From a virus, in the IMG/VR virus record IMGVR_UViG_3300023180_000401, positions 1-23,870 of that record: DNA of 23,870 bases; one strand, written 5' to 3'. A program made the translations under genes and the position numbers. The notes beneath the pieces were generated by a model. That model saw only the letters and a list, made by a program, of their open reading frames with translations. It was not told the DNA's origin and made no database searches. Shown here piece by piece: positions 11,851 to 19,493 of this stretch. The stretch's first letter is position 1, and each line of letters begins with the position of its first letter.

Positions 11851-11867
11851 TGGAGGGGAACCCTCCA
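11851..11867 (-). other. Hairpin after tRNA-Pro
   Basis: 6-bp stem TGGAGG/CCTCCA with a 5-base loop, starting 2 bases after the tRNA 3' end. There is no T-tract, so tRNA 3' processing is more likely than termination. Confidence 0.55.
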
Positions 11868-11868
11868 G

Positions 11869-11942
11869 TCGGGGTGACAGGATTCGAACCTGCGACATCT
11901 CGCTCCCAAAGCGAGTGCTCTACCAAACTGAGCTACACCCCG
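11869..11942 (-). tRNA. tRNA-Pro (UGG)
   Basis: 74 nt: acceptor CGGGGUG/CACCCCG, anticodon stem CTCGC/GCGAG with loop TTTGGGA (anticodon UGG), T-loop TTCGAAT, discriminator A. CCA is not encoded. It lies 18 bases behind the -10 of a perfect promoter. Confidence 0.95.
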
Positions 11943-11959
11943 ATGTGTGTACCTGATGA

Positions 11960-11988
11960 ATTATACACCCATCAGGCAGGTTTGTCAA
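11960..11988 (-). promoter_or_regulatory. Perfect-consensus promoter for tRNA-Pro
   Basis: TTGACA at 11988-11983, 17-base spacer, TATAAT at 11965-11960. It lies 4 bases after the stop of the 60-aa gene (11995-11993). Confidence 0.88.
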
Positions 11989-11992
11989 GGGG

Positions 11993-12175
11993 TCAGGAAT
12001 TGAACTCCTGAGACCTGCGTTGGAACAAGTATTGTAGCACATCCTCCCTCCATTCCATCAGTTCATGAAAGCATTTCTGTTCATGAGCACACTGACGGAG
12101 TTCACTATCTGGTTTGTACACACTCTCAATAAACAGGTTGAGTGCGTCCTGACGCTTGACTTGTTTTTCGTTCAT
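11993..12175 (-). CDS. Small charged protein (60 aa)
   Basis: MNEKQVKRQDALNLFIESVY leads a helical, charged protein with CAHEQKCFHELMEW in the centre (two Cys, two His), ending QRRSQEFNS. The Cys/His group could bind a metal but is not a known motif. The start overlaps the upstream stop as ATGA. Its 3' end doubles as a tRNA T-arm-like sequence (11989-12015). Confidence 0.65.
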   Translation of the reverse strand: MNEKQVKRQDALNLFIESVYKPDSELRQCAHEQKCFHELMEWREDVLQYLFQRRSQEFNS

Positions 12176-12420
12176 TTGATTTCAAAATCGAGTTTGCGAA
12201 CCTTCCGTTTCCTTCGGTTCTCCTGGTATTCTAGATCACTTCTGCTGAGAACTCCCTCTTTCTTAAGGTTCTTTTCAGAATTGATCAATAGAACTTTACT
12301 TAAATCTTTTGCTGTGATGGTGTCGTCATGGACAACCATTTGATTAATACACCCACAGCATTGTATTTTACTGCTGCTAGTTATTTCTACATTGCATACT
12401 TTGCATTTTGCTGTTAACAT
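12172..12420 (-). CDS. Small zinc-ribbon-like protein (82 aa)
   Basis: The N-terminus MLTAKCKVCNVEITSSSKIQ has Cys6 and Cys9, followed by CCGC (21-24), giving a C-x2-C...C-x-x-C pattern like a short zinc ribbon. The C-terminal part is basic (ENRRKRKVRKLDFEIK), suggesting nucleic-acid contact. This layout is common in cyanophage early proteins; the role is unknown. The end overlaps the 60-aa gene as ATGA. Confidence 0.72.
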   Translation of the reverse strand: MLTAKCKVCNVEITSSSKIQCCGCINQMVVHDDTITAKDLSKVLLINSEKNLKKEGVLSRSDLEYQENRRKRKVRKLDFEIK

Positions 12421-12449
12421 TTTTCATGTGCCTCATGGTATTGATGCTA

Positions 12450-12680
12450 TTATTTATTTGGATTATGATCATTCATGCCATCGTGATTACCGTCTCTGGG
12501 CAGTTCTCCCATAGTCAAGTATTTGACAACCTGAATAGATCCTTCAAGACGATTTAGATCTGCTTTAGTTTTTACATATTGATCATATGCATCTTGCAAC
12601 TCACTTAACTTACCTTGGAGTTCTATAGTTCTTTTAGTAAATCTTTGAAGTAATTGCTCTGGGGTTTCTATAGATTTCAT
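12450..12680 (-). CDS. Coiled-coil protein (76 aa)
   Basis: Residues about 5-52 are a long helix with heptad-like Leu spacing (LLQRFTKRTIELQGKLSELQ), ending with a Gly/Asn/Asp-rich tail (RDGNHDGMNDHNPNK). No membrane segment. It starts 17 bases after tRNA-Val and is cotranscribed with it. Function unknown. Confidence 0.7.
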   Translation of the reverse strand: MKSIETPEQLLQRFTKRTIELQGKLSELQDAYDQYVKTKADLNRLEGSIQVVKYLTMGELPRDGNHDGMNDHNPNK

Positions 12681-12697
12681 ATCTCTAATTCTAAGAA

Positions 12698-12769
12698 TGG
12701 GAAATACTGGATTCGAACCAGTGACTTATTGCTTGTAAGGCAACCACTCTACCGCTGAGTTAATCTCCC
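12698..12769 (-). tRNA. tRNA-Val (UAC)
   Basis: 72 nt: acceptor GGGAGAU/AUUUCCC (one G-U), anticodon loop CTTACAA (anticodon UAC), T-loop TTCGAAT, discriminator A. CCA is not encoded. It lies 9 bases after the -10 of a perfect promoter. Confidence 0.93.
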
Positions 12770-12778
12770 GATAGACAA

Positions 12779-12807
12779 ATTATAACCTACAAATCATAAT
12801 TTGTCAA
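12779..12807 (-). promoter_or_regulatory. Perfect-consensus promoter for tRNA-Val
   Basis: TTGACA at 12807-12802, 17-base spacer, TATAAT at 12784-12779. The stop of the 319-aa gene (12806-12804) is inside the -35. Confidence 0.88.
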
Positions 12808-13763
12808 GCTTTACAAAAAGCTTGTTCAATTTGTTTTATATATGTCTGGCGTATCTCTTCTCCATAAGATTGATTCGCATCTTTTCTTCCCTTACAACTA
12901 CCAACTCCACAGAATCCACAATTCTTTCCCACAACTAGATAATTTCTAACCACATGCTTGTATATATCCACTGGAGATCCATTATATAACTGCTTAACAC
13001 TAACCCCGTTTGAAGCGATGATGGACAACGTATTGAAAATGAAGTCCATTTGATGAGTATGCTTCAGGTTATTATAAGCACAGAAATTTAGATACTCTTT
13101 ATAGTCATTATTTGCCAAACTATACAGAATAGAATATACACTTCCAATCTTATGTTGAAGTTCTTTAGAGTAAAACAAATCTGCTACATCAGTTACCTTA
13201 GCACCAATGGTTAAATCCGAAATACTATTCTTATCCCAAGGGAAGTTCCAATTGGATTGAATCATATAATCCAAAAGTTCCCTAAGTTCTATTGGACATG
13301 GATTATCCAAATACTCAGTTCTTCCAAATGGATAAAGGACTTTAAGGTAATACTGCTGATCAGTTTCATCAATGGTCACATACTCCATTGCAGTTACCGC
13401 ATTTCTTTCAAATCCATTTTCATCATACAAATTTTCAAAGATGTTTAATTCTTTAATTCCACATGCACCAATCCAATCCGTAAAATGAGGTTGATGCTTT
13501 TCTTGAAAGATTCCAAATTTACCACGATAGCATTTCTTAGTAACCATGTTACCAAGATAAAAGACATCGGATACACTTAGGAGATCATAGTCATCATTCA
13601 TATCTTCTGGAAAGATATGATGAAGTTGATATGGTACACCAACACCTTTATAGTAATATTCTTTACCTTTAGCAACTCTACCATTAACATAATTAACATC
13701 TTCTGGCAACGTAATTGCGTTAATTTGATTGCCGTTAGAATCGTAAATTGGAATTTCAGTCAT
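12804..13763 (-). CDS. Unknown 319-residue protein inside the tRNA cluster
   Basis: I do not recognise this protein. It starts MTEIPIYDSNGNQINAITLP, has a His pair in YQLHHIFPEDM (46-55), an aromatic Asn/Asp-rich body with no membrane segment, and a Cys cluster C282-x2-C285-x4-C290 (CGFCGVGSCKG) near a basic C-terminus. The HHIFP and Cys cluster loosely recall HNH-type endonucleases or zinc-binding domains, but the order is not canonical. It is AT-rich and flanked by tRNA-Arg and tRNA-Val, a usual spot for homing or inserted genes. It ends inside the promoter for tRNA-Val. Confidence 0.7.
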   Translation of the reverse strand: MTEIPIYDSNGNQINAITLPEDVNYVNGRVAKGKEYYYKGVGVPYQLHHIFPEDMNDDYDLLSVSDVFYLGNMVTKKCYRGKFGIFQEKHQPHFTDWIGACGIKELNIFENLYDENGFERNAVTAMEYVTIDETDQQYYLKVLYPFGRTEYLDNPCPIELRELLDYMIQSNWNFPWDKNSISDLTIGAKVTDVADLFYSKELQHKIGSVYSILYSLANNDYKEYLNFCAYNNLKHTHQMDFIFNTLSIIASNGVSVKQLYNGSPVDIYKHVVRNYLVVGKNCGFCGVGSCKGRKDANQSYGEEIRQTYIKQIEQAFCKA

Positions 13764-13778
13764 GGTAATAAATCTGAA

Positions 13779-13852
<74 letters not shown>

Positions 13853-13855
13853 AAG

Positions 13856-13927
13856 TAGGACTGCCGAGAATTGAACTCGGTTGACTCCGTTATAAGCAGA
13901 GCGCATTAACCAATATGCGACAGTCCC
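13856..13927 (-). tRNA. tRNA-Ile (UAU)
   Basis: 72 nt: acceptor GGGACUG/CAGUCCU with a terminal G-U, D-stem GCAT/ATGC, anticodon stem CTCTG/CGGAG with loop CTTATAA (anticodon UAU), T-loop TTCAATT, discriminator A. It reads AUA directly, where bacteria normally use a lysidine-modified CAU tRNA. End positions could shift by one base. Confidence 0.85.
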
Positions 13928-13930
13928 AAC

Positions 13931-13959
13931 ATCATAACACTACATCGTAAATTTGTCAA
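13931..13959 (-). promoter_or_regulatory. Promoter for tRNA-Ile and tRNA-Arg
   Basis: TTGACA at 13959-13954, 17-base spacer, TATGAT at 13936-13931, at the 3' end of the tail-lysozyme-like gene (stop 13942-13940). The start point near 13925 would coincide with the tRNA 5' end, so the tRNA may need little 5' trimming. Confidence 0.75.
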
Positions 13960-14428
13960 GGTATTGCTTTGCGTAATAGGTTCGGTTGCCATGAATACCC
14001 CAACCTAACCAAGTGTATGCGTGATTCATATAATAAGAAATAGATTTTCCAGGTGTCTTGAATCCAGGTAATGCTTTTTTCCACTGGTATTCATTGACCA
14101 TATATCGTAATTGAGTAGAAAGCGAAGATGGATCTCCACCATATCGACTTGCAAAAGATCCTAGTCCATAATAACGTTTGGTAGAGGTCCACTGTATAAG
14201 TCCATAACCTCCATACCTGCAACCAGTGTAAGAAGTTCTAGCACCACCTTCACAAATGTTAGAAACAAATCCAGATTCCTGTTTAATGTTGCCCATGATT
14301 GTAGCAAGAGCATACTCATCTTTGATGCCTTGCTTTTGTAAAAAGTTAAGTGTGAATTTCTCGTTATGATTGCAGTTGGTACATCGAATCTCGGCAATCG
14401 GAGGGAGTGTTGCGTGTGCGATCAGCAT
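13940..14428 (-). CDS. Tail-lysozyme-like peptidoglycan hydrolase
   Basis: 162 residues resembling the phage tail lysozyme family: NFLQKQG (28-34), IMGNIKQESGF (44-54) with candidate catalytic Glu51, CEGGARTSYTGCRYGGYGLI (59-78), QW, TQLRYMVNE and the end YTWLGWGIHGNRTYYAKQYL. It would cut peptidoglycan for DNA entry or release. The first 22 residues are extra, with a CTNC pair, and may be a poor leader. The ATG at 14428 is inside the upstream gene, with a possible promoter at 14472-14501. It could be a virion part or a soluble endolysin. Confidence 0.82.
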   Translation of the reverse strand: MLIAHATLPPIAEIRCTNCNHNEKFTLNFLQKQGIKDEYALATIMGNIKQESGFVSNICEGGARTSYTGCRYGGYGLIQWTSTKRYYGLGSFASRYGGDPSSLSTQLRYMVNEYQWKKALPGFKTPGKSISYYMNHAYTWLGWGIHGNRTYYAKQYLDKFTM

Positions 14429-14846
14429 AATCGAAATAATCCTTTCGGTAGTAGCGACCTAGGACATTGCTATTATAGAAGGCAGGGGTGCCATCTGTCA
14501 AGCTCTCAGTCAGGACGCTGTTTACAAATAGTTGTCGGGTCTCTTCGTAATTACATTTACCCAACGTGGTGTGCAAACTTAGAATTTCTCTTCTAAAATT
14601 TTGCTTACCGTATTTTTTAATATCTTCTTTTAACTCTGGACAAGAACCATAATAGTTTTTCCAATCAGATTCTTGTTTAGAACGTCTAGTTTGACCTTTC
14701 TTTTTTCGGAATGACCAAAAATATTTTCTTCCTATGTATTTCCTATCATTTATAGTATTAGTGATCAAGTATACGAATCCATAATAACCATTAATGCCAT
14801 CAGATTCAAATACTCGATCACCATACCACCACGGGTTATCGTACAT
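14364..14846 (-). CDS. GIY-YIG family endonuclease
   Basis: 160 residues. The GIY-YIG core is visible as GFVYLITN (23-30) and KYIGRKYFW (36-44), followed by a basic stretch and the DWKNYYGSCPELKEDIKKYG (61-80) region typical of cyanophage members. The usual catalytic pattern (Tyr, Arg, Glu) is plausible (Y26, Y37, R40, E around 102), giving a site-specific DNA nicking or cutting enzyme, possibly a homing enzyme. Start at ATG 14846; a TTG five codons upstream is less likely. A late box lies 22 bases upstream. Confidence 0.82.
   Translation of the reverse strand: MYDNPWWYGDRVFESDGINGYYGFVYLITNTINDRKYIGRKYFWSFRKKKGQTRRSKQESDWKNYYGSCPELKEDIKKYGKQNFRREILSLHTTLGKCNYEETRQLFVNSVLTESLTDGTPAFYNSNVLGRYYRKDYFDYADRTRNTPSDCRDSMYQLQS
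14472..14501 (-). promoter_or_regulatory. Promoter for the tail-lysozyme-like gene
   Basis: TTGACA at 14501-14496, 18-base spacer, TATAAT at 14477-14472, located inside the GIY-YIG gene. The leader to the ATG at 14428 would be about 37 bases. Confidence 0.65.
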
Positions 14847-14868
14847 AAACAAACCAGTCAATCTGGTC

Positions 14869-14876
14869 TATTTATA
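14869..14876 (-). promoter_or_regulatory. T4-type late promoter for the GIY-YIG gene
   Basis: TATAAATA, 22 bases before the ATG at 14846. The stop TAA of the upstream 64-aa gene (14874-14872) is inside it. Confidence 0.65.
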
Positions 14877-15066
14877 TTCGCCCAGTAGTCGTTCCAATCT
14901 CCTTCCCAGGGATCTGGCGGTAGAGATTCTTGTACCTTTCGTACATGGCACCCATCATCCACGCTTGAGACATGGTTTGTGGTCCCCTCTTCAACAATTG
15001 TATTTGAAGAGAGGTCAGATTCCCTTCCTCTAACGTTAGATAATGTTCGCACCAAGTTTCTATCAT
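14872..15066 (-). CDS. Small protein after nrdB (64 aa)
   Basis: MIETWCEHYLTLEEGNLTSL begins a helical, soluble protein ending RQIPGKEIGTTTGRI. It overlaps the nrdB stop as ATGA, which selects this frame over a longer one in another phase. Small proteins of this type commonly follow nrdB in T4-like cyanophages; function unknown. Its TAA lies in the late box for the next gene. Confidence 0.72.
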   Translation of the reverse strand: MIETWCEHYLTLEEGNLTSLQIQLLKRGPQTMSQAWMMGAMYERYKNLYRQIPGKEIGTTTGRI

Positions 15067-16235
15067 AGTTTGAAACCAACGAAAGTATCCTTTTCAACAT
15101 CTTGTTTAATGCCCCCTACAATATAAGATTCGACCTCTGTTTCTTGGGGAGCAATTTGCAGACCTTTAGATGAAATCCAATGCTCAGTCCAGGGAAGGGG
15201 GTTATTCTTTGCAGGAATATCGTACTCTGGTTTGAGACCAATCGCCTTCATCCGACGATTAGCAATCCACTCCACATAATTATGTAGGAGCTTATCATTC
15301 AAACCAATCATAGAACCATCTTTAAACAGATACTGTGCCCAGAGTTTTTCCTCATCGACACACTGCTTAAACATTGCTCTTACATAGGGTTCTTCTTCCT
15401 TAGCAATCTCTTTAAGTTCTGGATCGTCTCCATCACGCCATTTGTTAAGGATGTTTTGTGTAAGTACAAGATGCTGGCTTTCGTCTCTGGCGATGAGAGA
15501 GATGATTTTAGCGGATCCTTCCATAAGCTTGAGTTCACCAAACGCAAACGAACAAGCGAACGAAACATAGAATCGGATACCTTCGAGAATGTTGACATTG
15601 GCAATTGCTCGATAGAGTTTACGCTTCAGAGCATAACGCTCATGTTGCCCAAGGTCAACCCCATCGTTAGCAAATTGCCACAGATTGCTGTTGCCATACT
15701 CTTGGGCAGAATGAATGAAGTCATCGTATGAAGCAGTGACAGATGATGCTCTGTTCAAAATGTTTTCATCTTCTAGGATAGTGTCAAACACTTCGCTAGG
15801 ATCTGAATATACATTCTTAATAATATATGTATAGGAGCGACTATGGATCATCTCCATAAACTCCCATACAGTCATAGCAGATTCGAGTTCAGGTAGTGAA
15901 CAGTAAGGAATAAAAGCCATCCCAGGACCACGCCCTTGTACAGAATCCAACATGACCTGATACTTAAGGTTGGAAGTGAAAATGTGCTTTTGTTCGGGGC
16001 GAAGCGTTTGATAGTCACTGCGATCTTTCTGTAGGGATACTTCTTCTGGTCTCCAGAAGTAACCCAACTGCTGCTGGGTCAACTTCTCAAAGATGGGGTA
16101 CTTTGCCCCATCATACCTCTGAACTCCGAGTGGTTGACCAAAAAACATTGGTTGCTTTTTGGTGTCCACTTTGTTGGTATTAAATACCGTCATACCTTCA
16201 ATCTTTTTGGTTGGTTCAGATTTTACAAGATTCAC
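15063..16235 (-). CDS. nrdB: Class Ia ribonucleotide reductase, small subunit
   Basis: 390 residues (or 376 from the internal ATG at 16193, MTVFNTNKVDTKKQPMFFGQ, where many homologues begin). I prefer the GTG at 16235 as the outer limit since GAGGAGG lies before it, though that also codes nrdA residues. The subunit carries the dinuclear metal site and tyrosyl radical that start reduction of ribonucleotides in NrdA. Visible: WRPEEVSLQKDR, FMEMIHSRSYTYII (ligand His and the radical Tyr region) and ARDESQHLVLTQ. It shares an operon with primase and nrdA, supplying dNTPs for phage replication. Confidence 0.95.
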   Translation of the reverse strand: MNLVKSEPTKKIEGMTVFNTNKVDTKKQPMFFGQPLGVQRYDGAKYPIFEKLTQQQLGYFWRPEEVSLQKDRSDYQTLRPEQKHIFTSNLKYQVMLDSVQGRGPGMAFIPYCSLPELESAMTVWEFMEMIHSRSYTYIIKNVYSDPSEVFDTILEDENILNRASSVTASYDDFIHSAQEYGNSNLWQFANDGVDLGQHERYALKRKLYRAIANVNILEGIRFYVSFACSFAFGELKLMEGSAKIISLIARDESQHLVLTQNILNKWRDGDDPELKEIAKEEEPYVRAMFKQCVDEEKLWAQYLFKDGSMIGLNDKLLHNYVEWIANRRMKAIGLKPEYDIPAKNNPLPWTEHWISSKGLQIAPQETEVESYIVGGIKQDVEKDTFVGFKL

Positions 16236-18513
16236 AGTCGTCCTCCTCGATGGTTTCTAATTGATTGATAATTGATTCTAGGGATTCTCTTTGCTCTTCT
16301 AACTCATCCTTTTTACTATCGTACCTGTTCAGATAATAAGAGGTCTTCCAACCGTATTTGTATGTAGTCAAAAGATCTTGTGCCATTAAAGAAGCAGGGA
16401 CTTCTTTATTTGGATAATGTTCTTGATTATAACTCCAGTTACCAGAGATTGCTTGATCAAAGAACTTTTGCATTACTGCAAGAACTTTAATGTATCCTTC
16501 ATTGGATTTCATTTCCCAAAGAAGTGTGTAATTATTCTTAAGCGAAGTGTACTGAGGAACAATTTGCTTAAGATTCCCCTTCTTGCTCCTCTTAACGGAC
16601 AGATATCCCCTAGGAGGTTCGACTCCGTTTGTGGCATTTGACACAACGGAACTGCTCTCCGAAGGCATTTGTGCGGACAATGTGCTATGTCGCAGTCCAT
16701 GTGTTTGTATCTCGGTACGTAGAGTTTCCCAATCATACTGGTACTCAGGTGCTACAAGTTCATCAACATCCTTTTTGTATGTATCGATGGGAAGAATACC
16801 ATCTGAATACTTAGTACGATCAAATGCCTCACATGCACCTTTTTCTTTAGCAAGTTGATTGGATGCTTTCAGAAGATAATACTGGAATGCTTCACTAAGG
16901 TCATGAACCAATTTCAAAGCACGAGGATCGTCGTAATGCTCCCCATGACGTGCCAAATAATGGGCAAGACCAATAAACCCTACTCCAAGCGATCTACGTG
17001 CCCTTGTAGCACGTTCTGCTGCCCTTACAGGGTATCCCTGGTAGTCGATCAACTCTTCCAAAGCACGAACGGAAAGATCACAAAGTTCTTCCATCTCATC
17101 TAGTTTGTGAATCTTGCCCACATTAATAGCAGAGAGGATGCAAAGTGCAATCTCACCATCTTCATCATCAATATGACGAATGGGATCTGTAGGAAGGGTA
17201 ATCTCTTGACACAAATTGCTCATACTCACCTTATCCTTAAAGGAAGAGTGCGTATTGCAATGGTCAATATTCATGATGTAGATGCGTCCCGTCTCAGAAC
17301 GTTCTTTAAGAATGTTAAGGAATAGTTCTTGAGCACCGACAGTTTTCCTAGGAACATCTTGAGCTCGTTCATAATGCTCATATAGTTGATCAAAACTATC
17401 AGTTCCAAAAGCATCATACAGACCTGGAACGTCGTGGGGGGAGAAGAGGGAGATCTCTCTGTTTTGGATGAAACGCTCATAGAAGAGTTTAGAGACCTGA
17501 ATGGAATAATCGAGTTTGCGTACACGGTTGTCTTCAGTTCCTTTGTTGTTTTTCAGAACAATTATATCTTGGATTTCTTGGTGCCAGATGGGGAAGTGGA
17601 CAGTTGCTGATCCACCACGGATGCCATTCTGAGTGCAGCACTTGACAGTTGCTTCAAACTTTTTGAGGAAAGGGACAACACCTGTGTGCTGAACTTCTCC
17701 ACCTCGGATCTTACTGTTGATGCCACGGATTCTGCCTGCGTTGATACCGATTCCCGCCCTTTGTGCAACGTATTTGCCAATTGCCATATCAGAGCTAAAG
17801 ATAGAATCGAGGGTGTCATCAGCATCAACAAGAACACAGCTAGCAAATTGTCGAAGTGGAGTTCGCACTCCTGCCATGATAGGTGTGGGAATGTTGATTT
17901 TGTGCTTTGAGATTGCATTGTAGTATCTACGGATGTAGGACAAACGAACGTCTTTATCATAGTTAGCAAAGATCGTTACTGCAATCATCATGTACATAAA
18001 CTGAGGAGTTTCGTACAGAGTGCGAGTCATTCGATCTTGAACAAGGTACTTATCAACTACCTGTTGAAGACCTGCATAGGTAAACAAGAAGTCCCGATCA
18101 TGATCAATAAATTCACCAATTGCTTCCAGTTCCTCTTTCGTATATTGATTCAGAACTTCAGAGTCATAAACACCCCATTCAATGCAACGAATAATTTGTG
18201 CATAGAAATCTGGATGGTCATAACAAAGACCAAAGATCTGCTTACGAATAGCAAACAGAAGTAACCTTGCGGCAACGTATTGGTAGTTTGGGTGGTCTAG
18301 ATCAATCAAATCAGAAGCAGAGCGAATAAGAATATCTTGAATCTCTGCAGTAGTAATGCCATCATAAAATTGAATACCAGATTGTATCTCTACCTGACTA
18401 GCAGAGACCCCAGAAAGACCCTCACAAGCGGCATCAACCATCTTGTGCATCTTTTCTAGATCAATAGATTCAATACGTCCGTCTCTTTTTTTAACTTTAA
18501 TACCGTTGCTCAT
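16216..18513 (-). CDS. nrdA: Class Ia ribonucleotide reductase, large subunit
   Basis: 765 residues, complete. Residues 1-95 form an ATP-cone (KVKKRDGRIESIDLEKMHKM...) for allosteric control, followed by the catalytic barrel. Key residues by count: Cys226, Asn433-Leu-Cys435-Gln-Glu437 (SNLCQEITLP), Cys458, the radical-transfer pair Tyr726-Tyr727 (KTSYYLNR), and the C-terminal CESC pair (760-763) that is reduced by thioredoxin. The start at 18513 overlaps the primase stop as ATGA; an ATG four codons earlier (18525) is possible. It makes dNTPs with NrdB. The thioredoxin-like protein at 7354 may reduce it. Confidence 0.97.
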   Translation of the reverse strand: MSNGIKVKKRDGRIESIDLEKMHKMVDAACEGLSGVSASQVEIQSGIQFYDGITTAEIQDILIRSASDLIDLDHPNYQYVAARLLLFAIRKQIFGLCYDHPDFYAQIIRCIEWGVYDSEVLNQYTKEELEAIGEFIDHDRDFLFTYAGLQQVVDKYLVQDRMTRTLYETPQFMYMMIAVTIFANYDKDVRLSYIRRYYNAISKHKINIPTPIMAGVRTPLRQFASCVLVDADDTLDSIFSSDMAIGKYVAQRAGIGINAGRIRGINSKIRGGEVQHTGVVPFLKKFEATVKCCTQNGIRGGSATVHFPIWHQEIQDIIVLKNNKGTEDNRVRKLDYSIQVSKLFYERFIQNREISLFSPHDVPGLYDAFGTDSFDQLYEHYERAQDVPRKTVGAQELFLNILKERSETGRIYIMNIDHCNTHSSFKDKVSMSNLCQEITLPTDPIRHIDDEDGEIALCILSAINVGKIHKLDEMEELCDLSVRALEELIDYQGYPVRAAERATRARRSLGVGFIGLAHYLARHGEHYDDPRALKLVHDLSEAFQYYLLKASNQLAKEKGACEAFDRTKYSDGILPIDTYKKDVDELVAPEYQYDWETLRTEIQTHGLRHSTLSAQMPSESSSVVSNATNGVEPPRGYLSVKRSKKGNLKQIVPQYTSLKNNYTLLWEMKSNEGYIKVLAVMQKFFDQAISGNWSYNQEHYPNKEVPASLMAQDLLTTYKYGWKTSYYLNRYDSKKDELEEQRESLESIINQLETIEEDDCESCKI

Positions 18514-19493
18514 ACCTTTTTCCATTCAGTGAATTTGAGTTTTGCTTCTAGACCGTGGTAAGTGTGTGATTCTACCATACTTTGAACATCTCGTCCAGCG
18601 AGGACCATATCGTTAATGTCCTTTTCAATAACATCAGAACCCCAGATAACTACTGGGTGTCCGAGTTCTATTGTCTTCGATATTCTTTCAACAATCTGTC
18701 GGTTTCTCGGTTCGTTGTCGTAGACGAATACATATCGATTATTAGAACTGCTGAGGTTAACATCGCTACCGCACATAGCAATAGCGTTGGAAAGGAAAGT
18801 GGAGTCAAATGGTCCTTCCGTGACGTAGATGGTTTCATTTTCATTTGTGGAATCTAATCCATATAATTTTGGTTTGTTTTCGTCAAGCATCACAGTGATG
18901 TAACGAAGTTGTGCATTTGGATACAAAGATCTACCCTGGTATCCAAACGTACCATCTTTATCTTTTAGAGGTATAATTATCCTTGATTCGTCGTACCGTG
19001 TGTCTTTAAATACTTGCTTATGTTTGTTTGTCCATTCTTTAAATTTAGGACAGAAGTAGAATTTATTAGATGGTAACTTCCTAGAATCAAGGAACCTCCG
19101 AGCGGGATGTGTTTTATTTAGATCTGAGATCAAAGTCAGATCTGCAAATATGTTCTTTTTAAAACTTGGTCTATCAAATTTAAAGGTTGCTGTGGGGACT
19201 GCTGTTCCCTTTCCGAACGTTCCCTCTTTGTATGACTCAAGAATATACTGATCATAAAGAGTTGAATCAGTATCTTTTAAAAAGTTAGCAAGAGATCTAC
19301 CAGAACCACAATTGTGGCACTTGAAAACAAAGTTAGATTTCTTGACAAAAAAATACCCCCTTGCTCGATTCTTGTTCTTTTTAGAATCGCCGCAATATGG
19401 GCAACGAAAGTTGTAAAGGTTGTTTGATTTCTTTTCAAACTTTTCTAATCTAGTTGAAACCAGAGAAATGTATTTTGCATCAACGTGGAGCAT
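18510..19493 (-). CDS. 61: DNA primase (T4 gp61 / DnaG type)
   Basis: 327 residues. A zinc-binding head with CPYC (31-34) and CHNC (59-62), an RNA polymerase core, and a TOPRIM domain with TEGPFD (Glu226, Asp230), VFVYDNE (Asp259) and EKDINDMV (Asp292-Asp295). It makes RNA primers with the gp41 helicase. Start: ATG at 19493, since the promoter at 19523-19551 would begin RNA near 19516, just downstream of the alternative GTG at 19520. It overlaps the end of the previous gene by 14 bases and nrdA as ATGA. Confidence 0.93.
   Translation of the reverse strand: MLHVDAKYISLVSTRLEKFEKKSNNLYNFRCPYCGDSKKNKNRARGYFFVKKSNFVFKCHNCGSGRSLANFLKDTDSTLYDQYILESYKEGTFGKGTAVPTATFKFDRPSFKKNIFADLTLISDLNKTHPARRFLDSRKLPSNKFYFCPKFKEWTNKHKQVFKDTRYDESRIIIPLKDKDGTFGYQGRSLYPNAQLRYITVMLDENKPKLYGLDSTNENETIYVTEGPFDSTFLSNAIAMCGSDVNLSSSNNRYVFVYDNEPRNRQIVERISKTIELGHPVVIWGSDVIEKDINDMVLAGRDVQSMVESHTYHGLEAKLKFTEWKKV

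Noticed and set aside
12004-12065. Complete tRNA around the T-arm-like sequence
   Set aside because: A possible anticodon stem exists but its loop has eight bases, and no 5' acceptor strand pairs with the 3' end.
14858-15100. 80-codon minus frame after nrdB
   Set aside because: The competing frame 14872-15066 has an ATGA junction with nrdB; this one does not and overlaps the nrdB end further.
17209-17650. Plus-strand TTGACA within nrdA (two sites)
   Set aside because: No acceptable -10 follows at the right distance.
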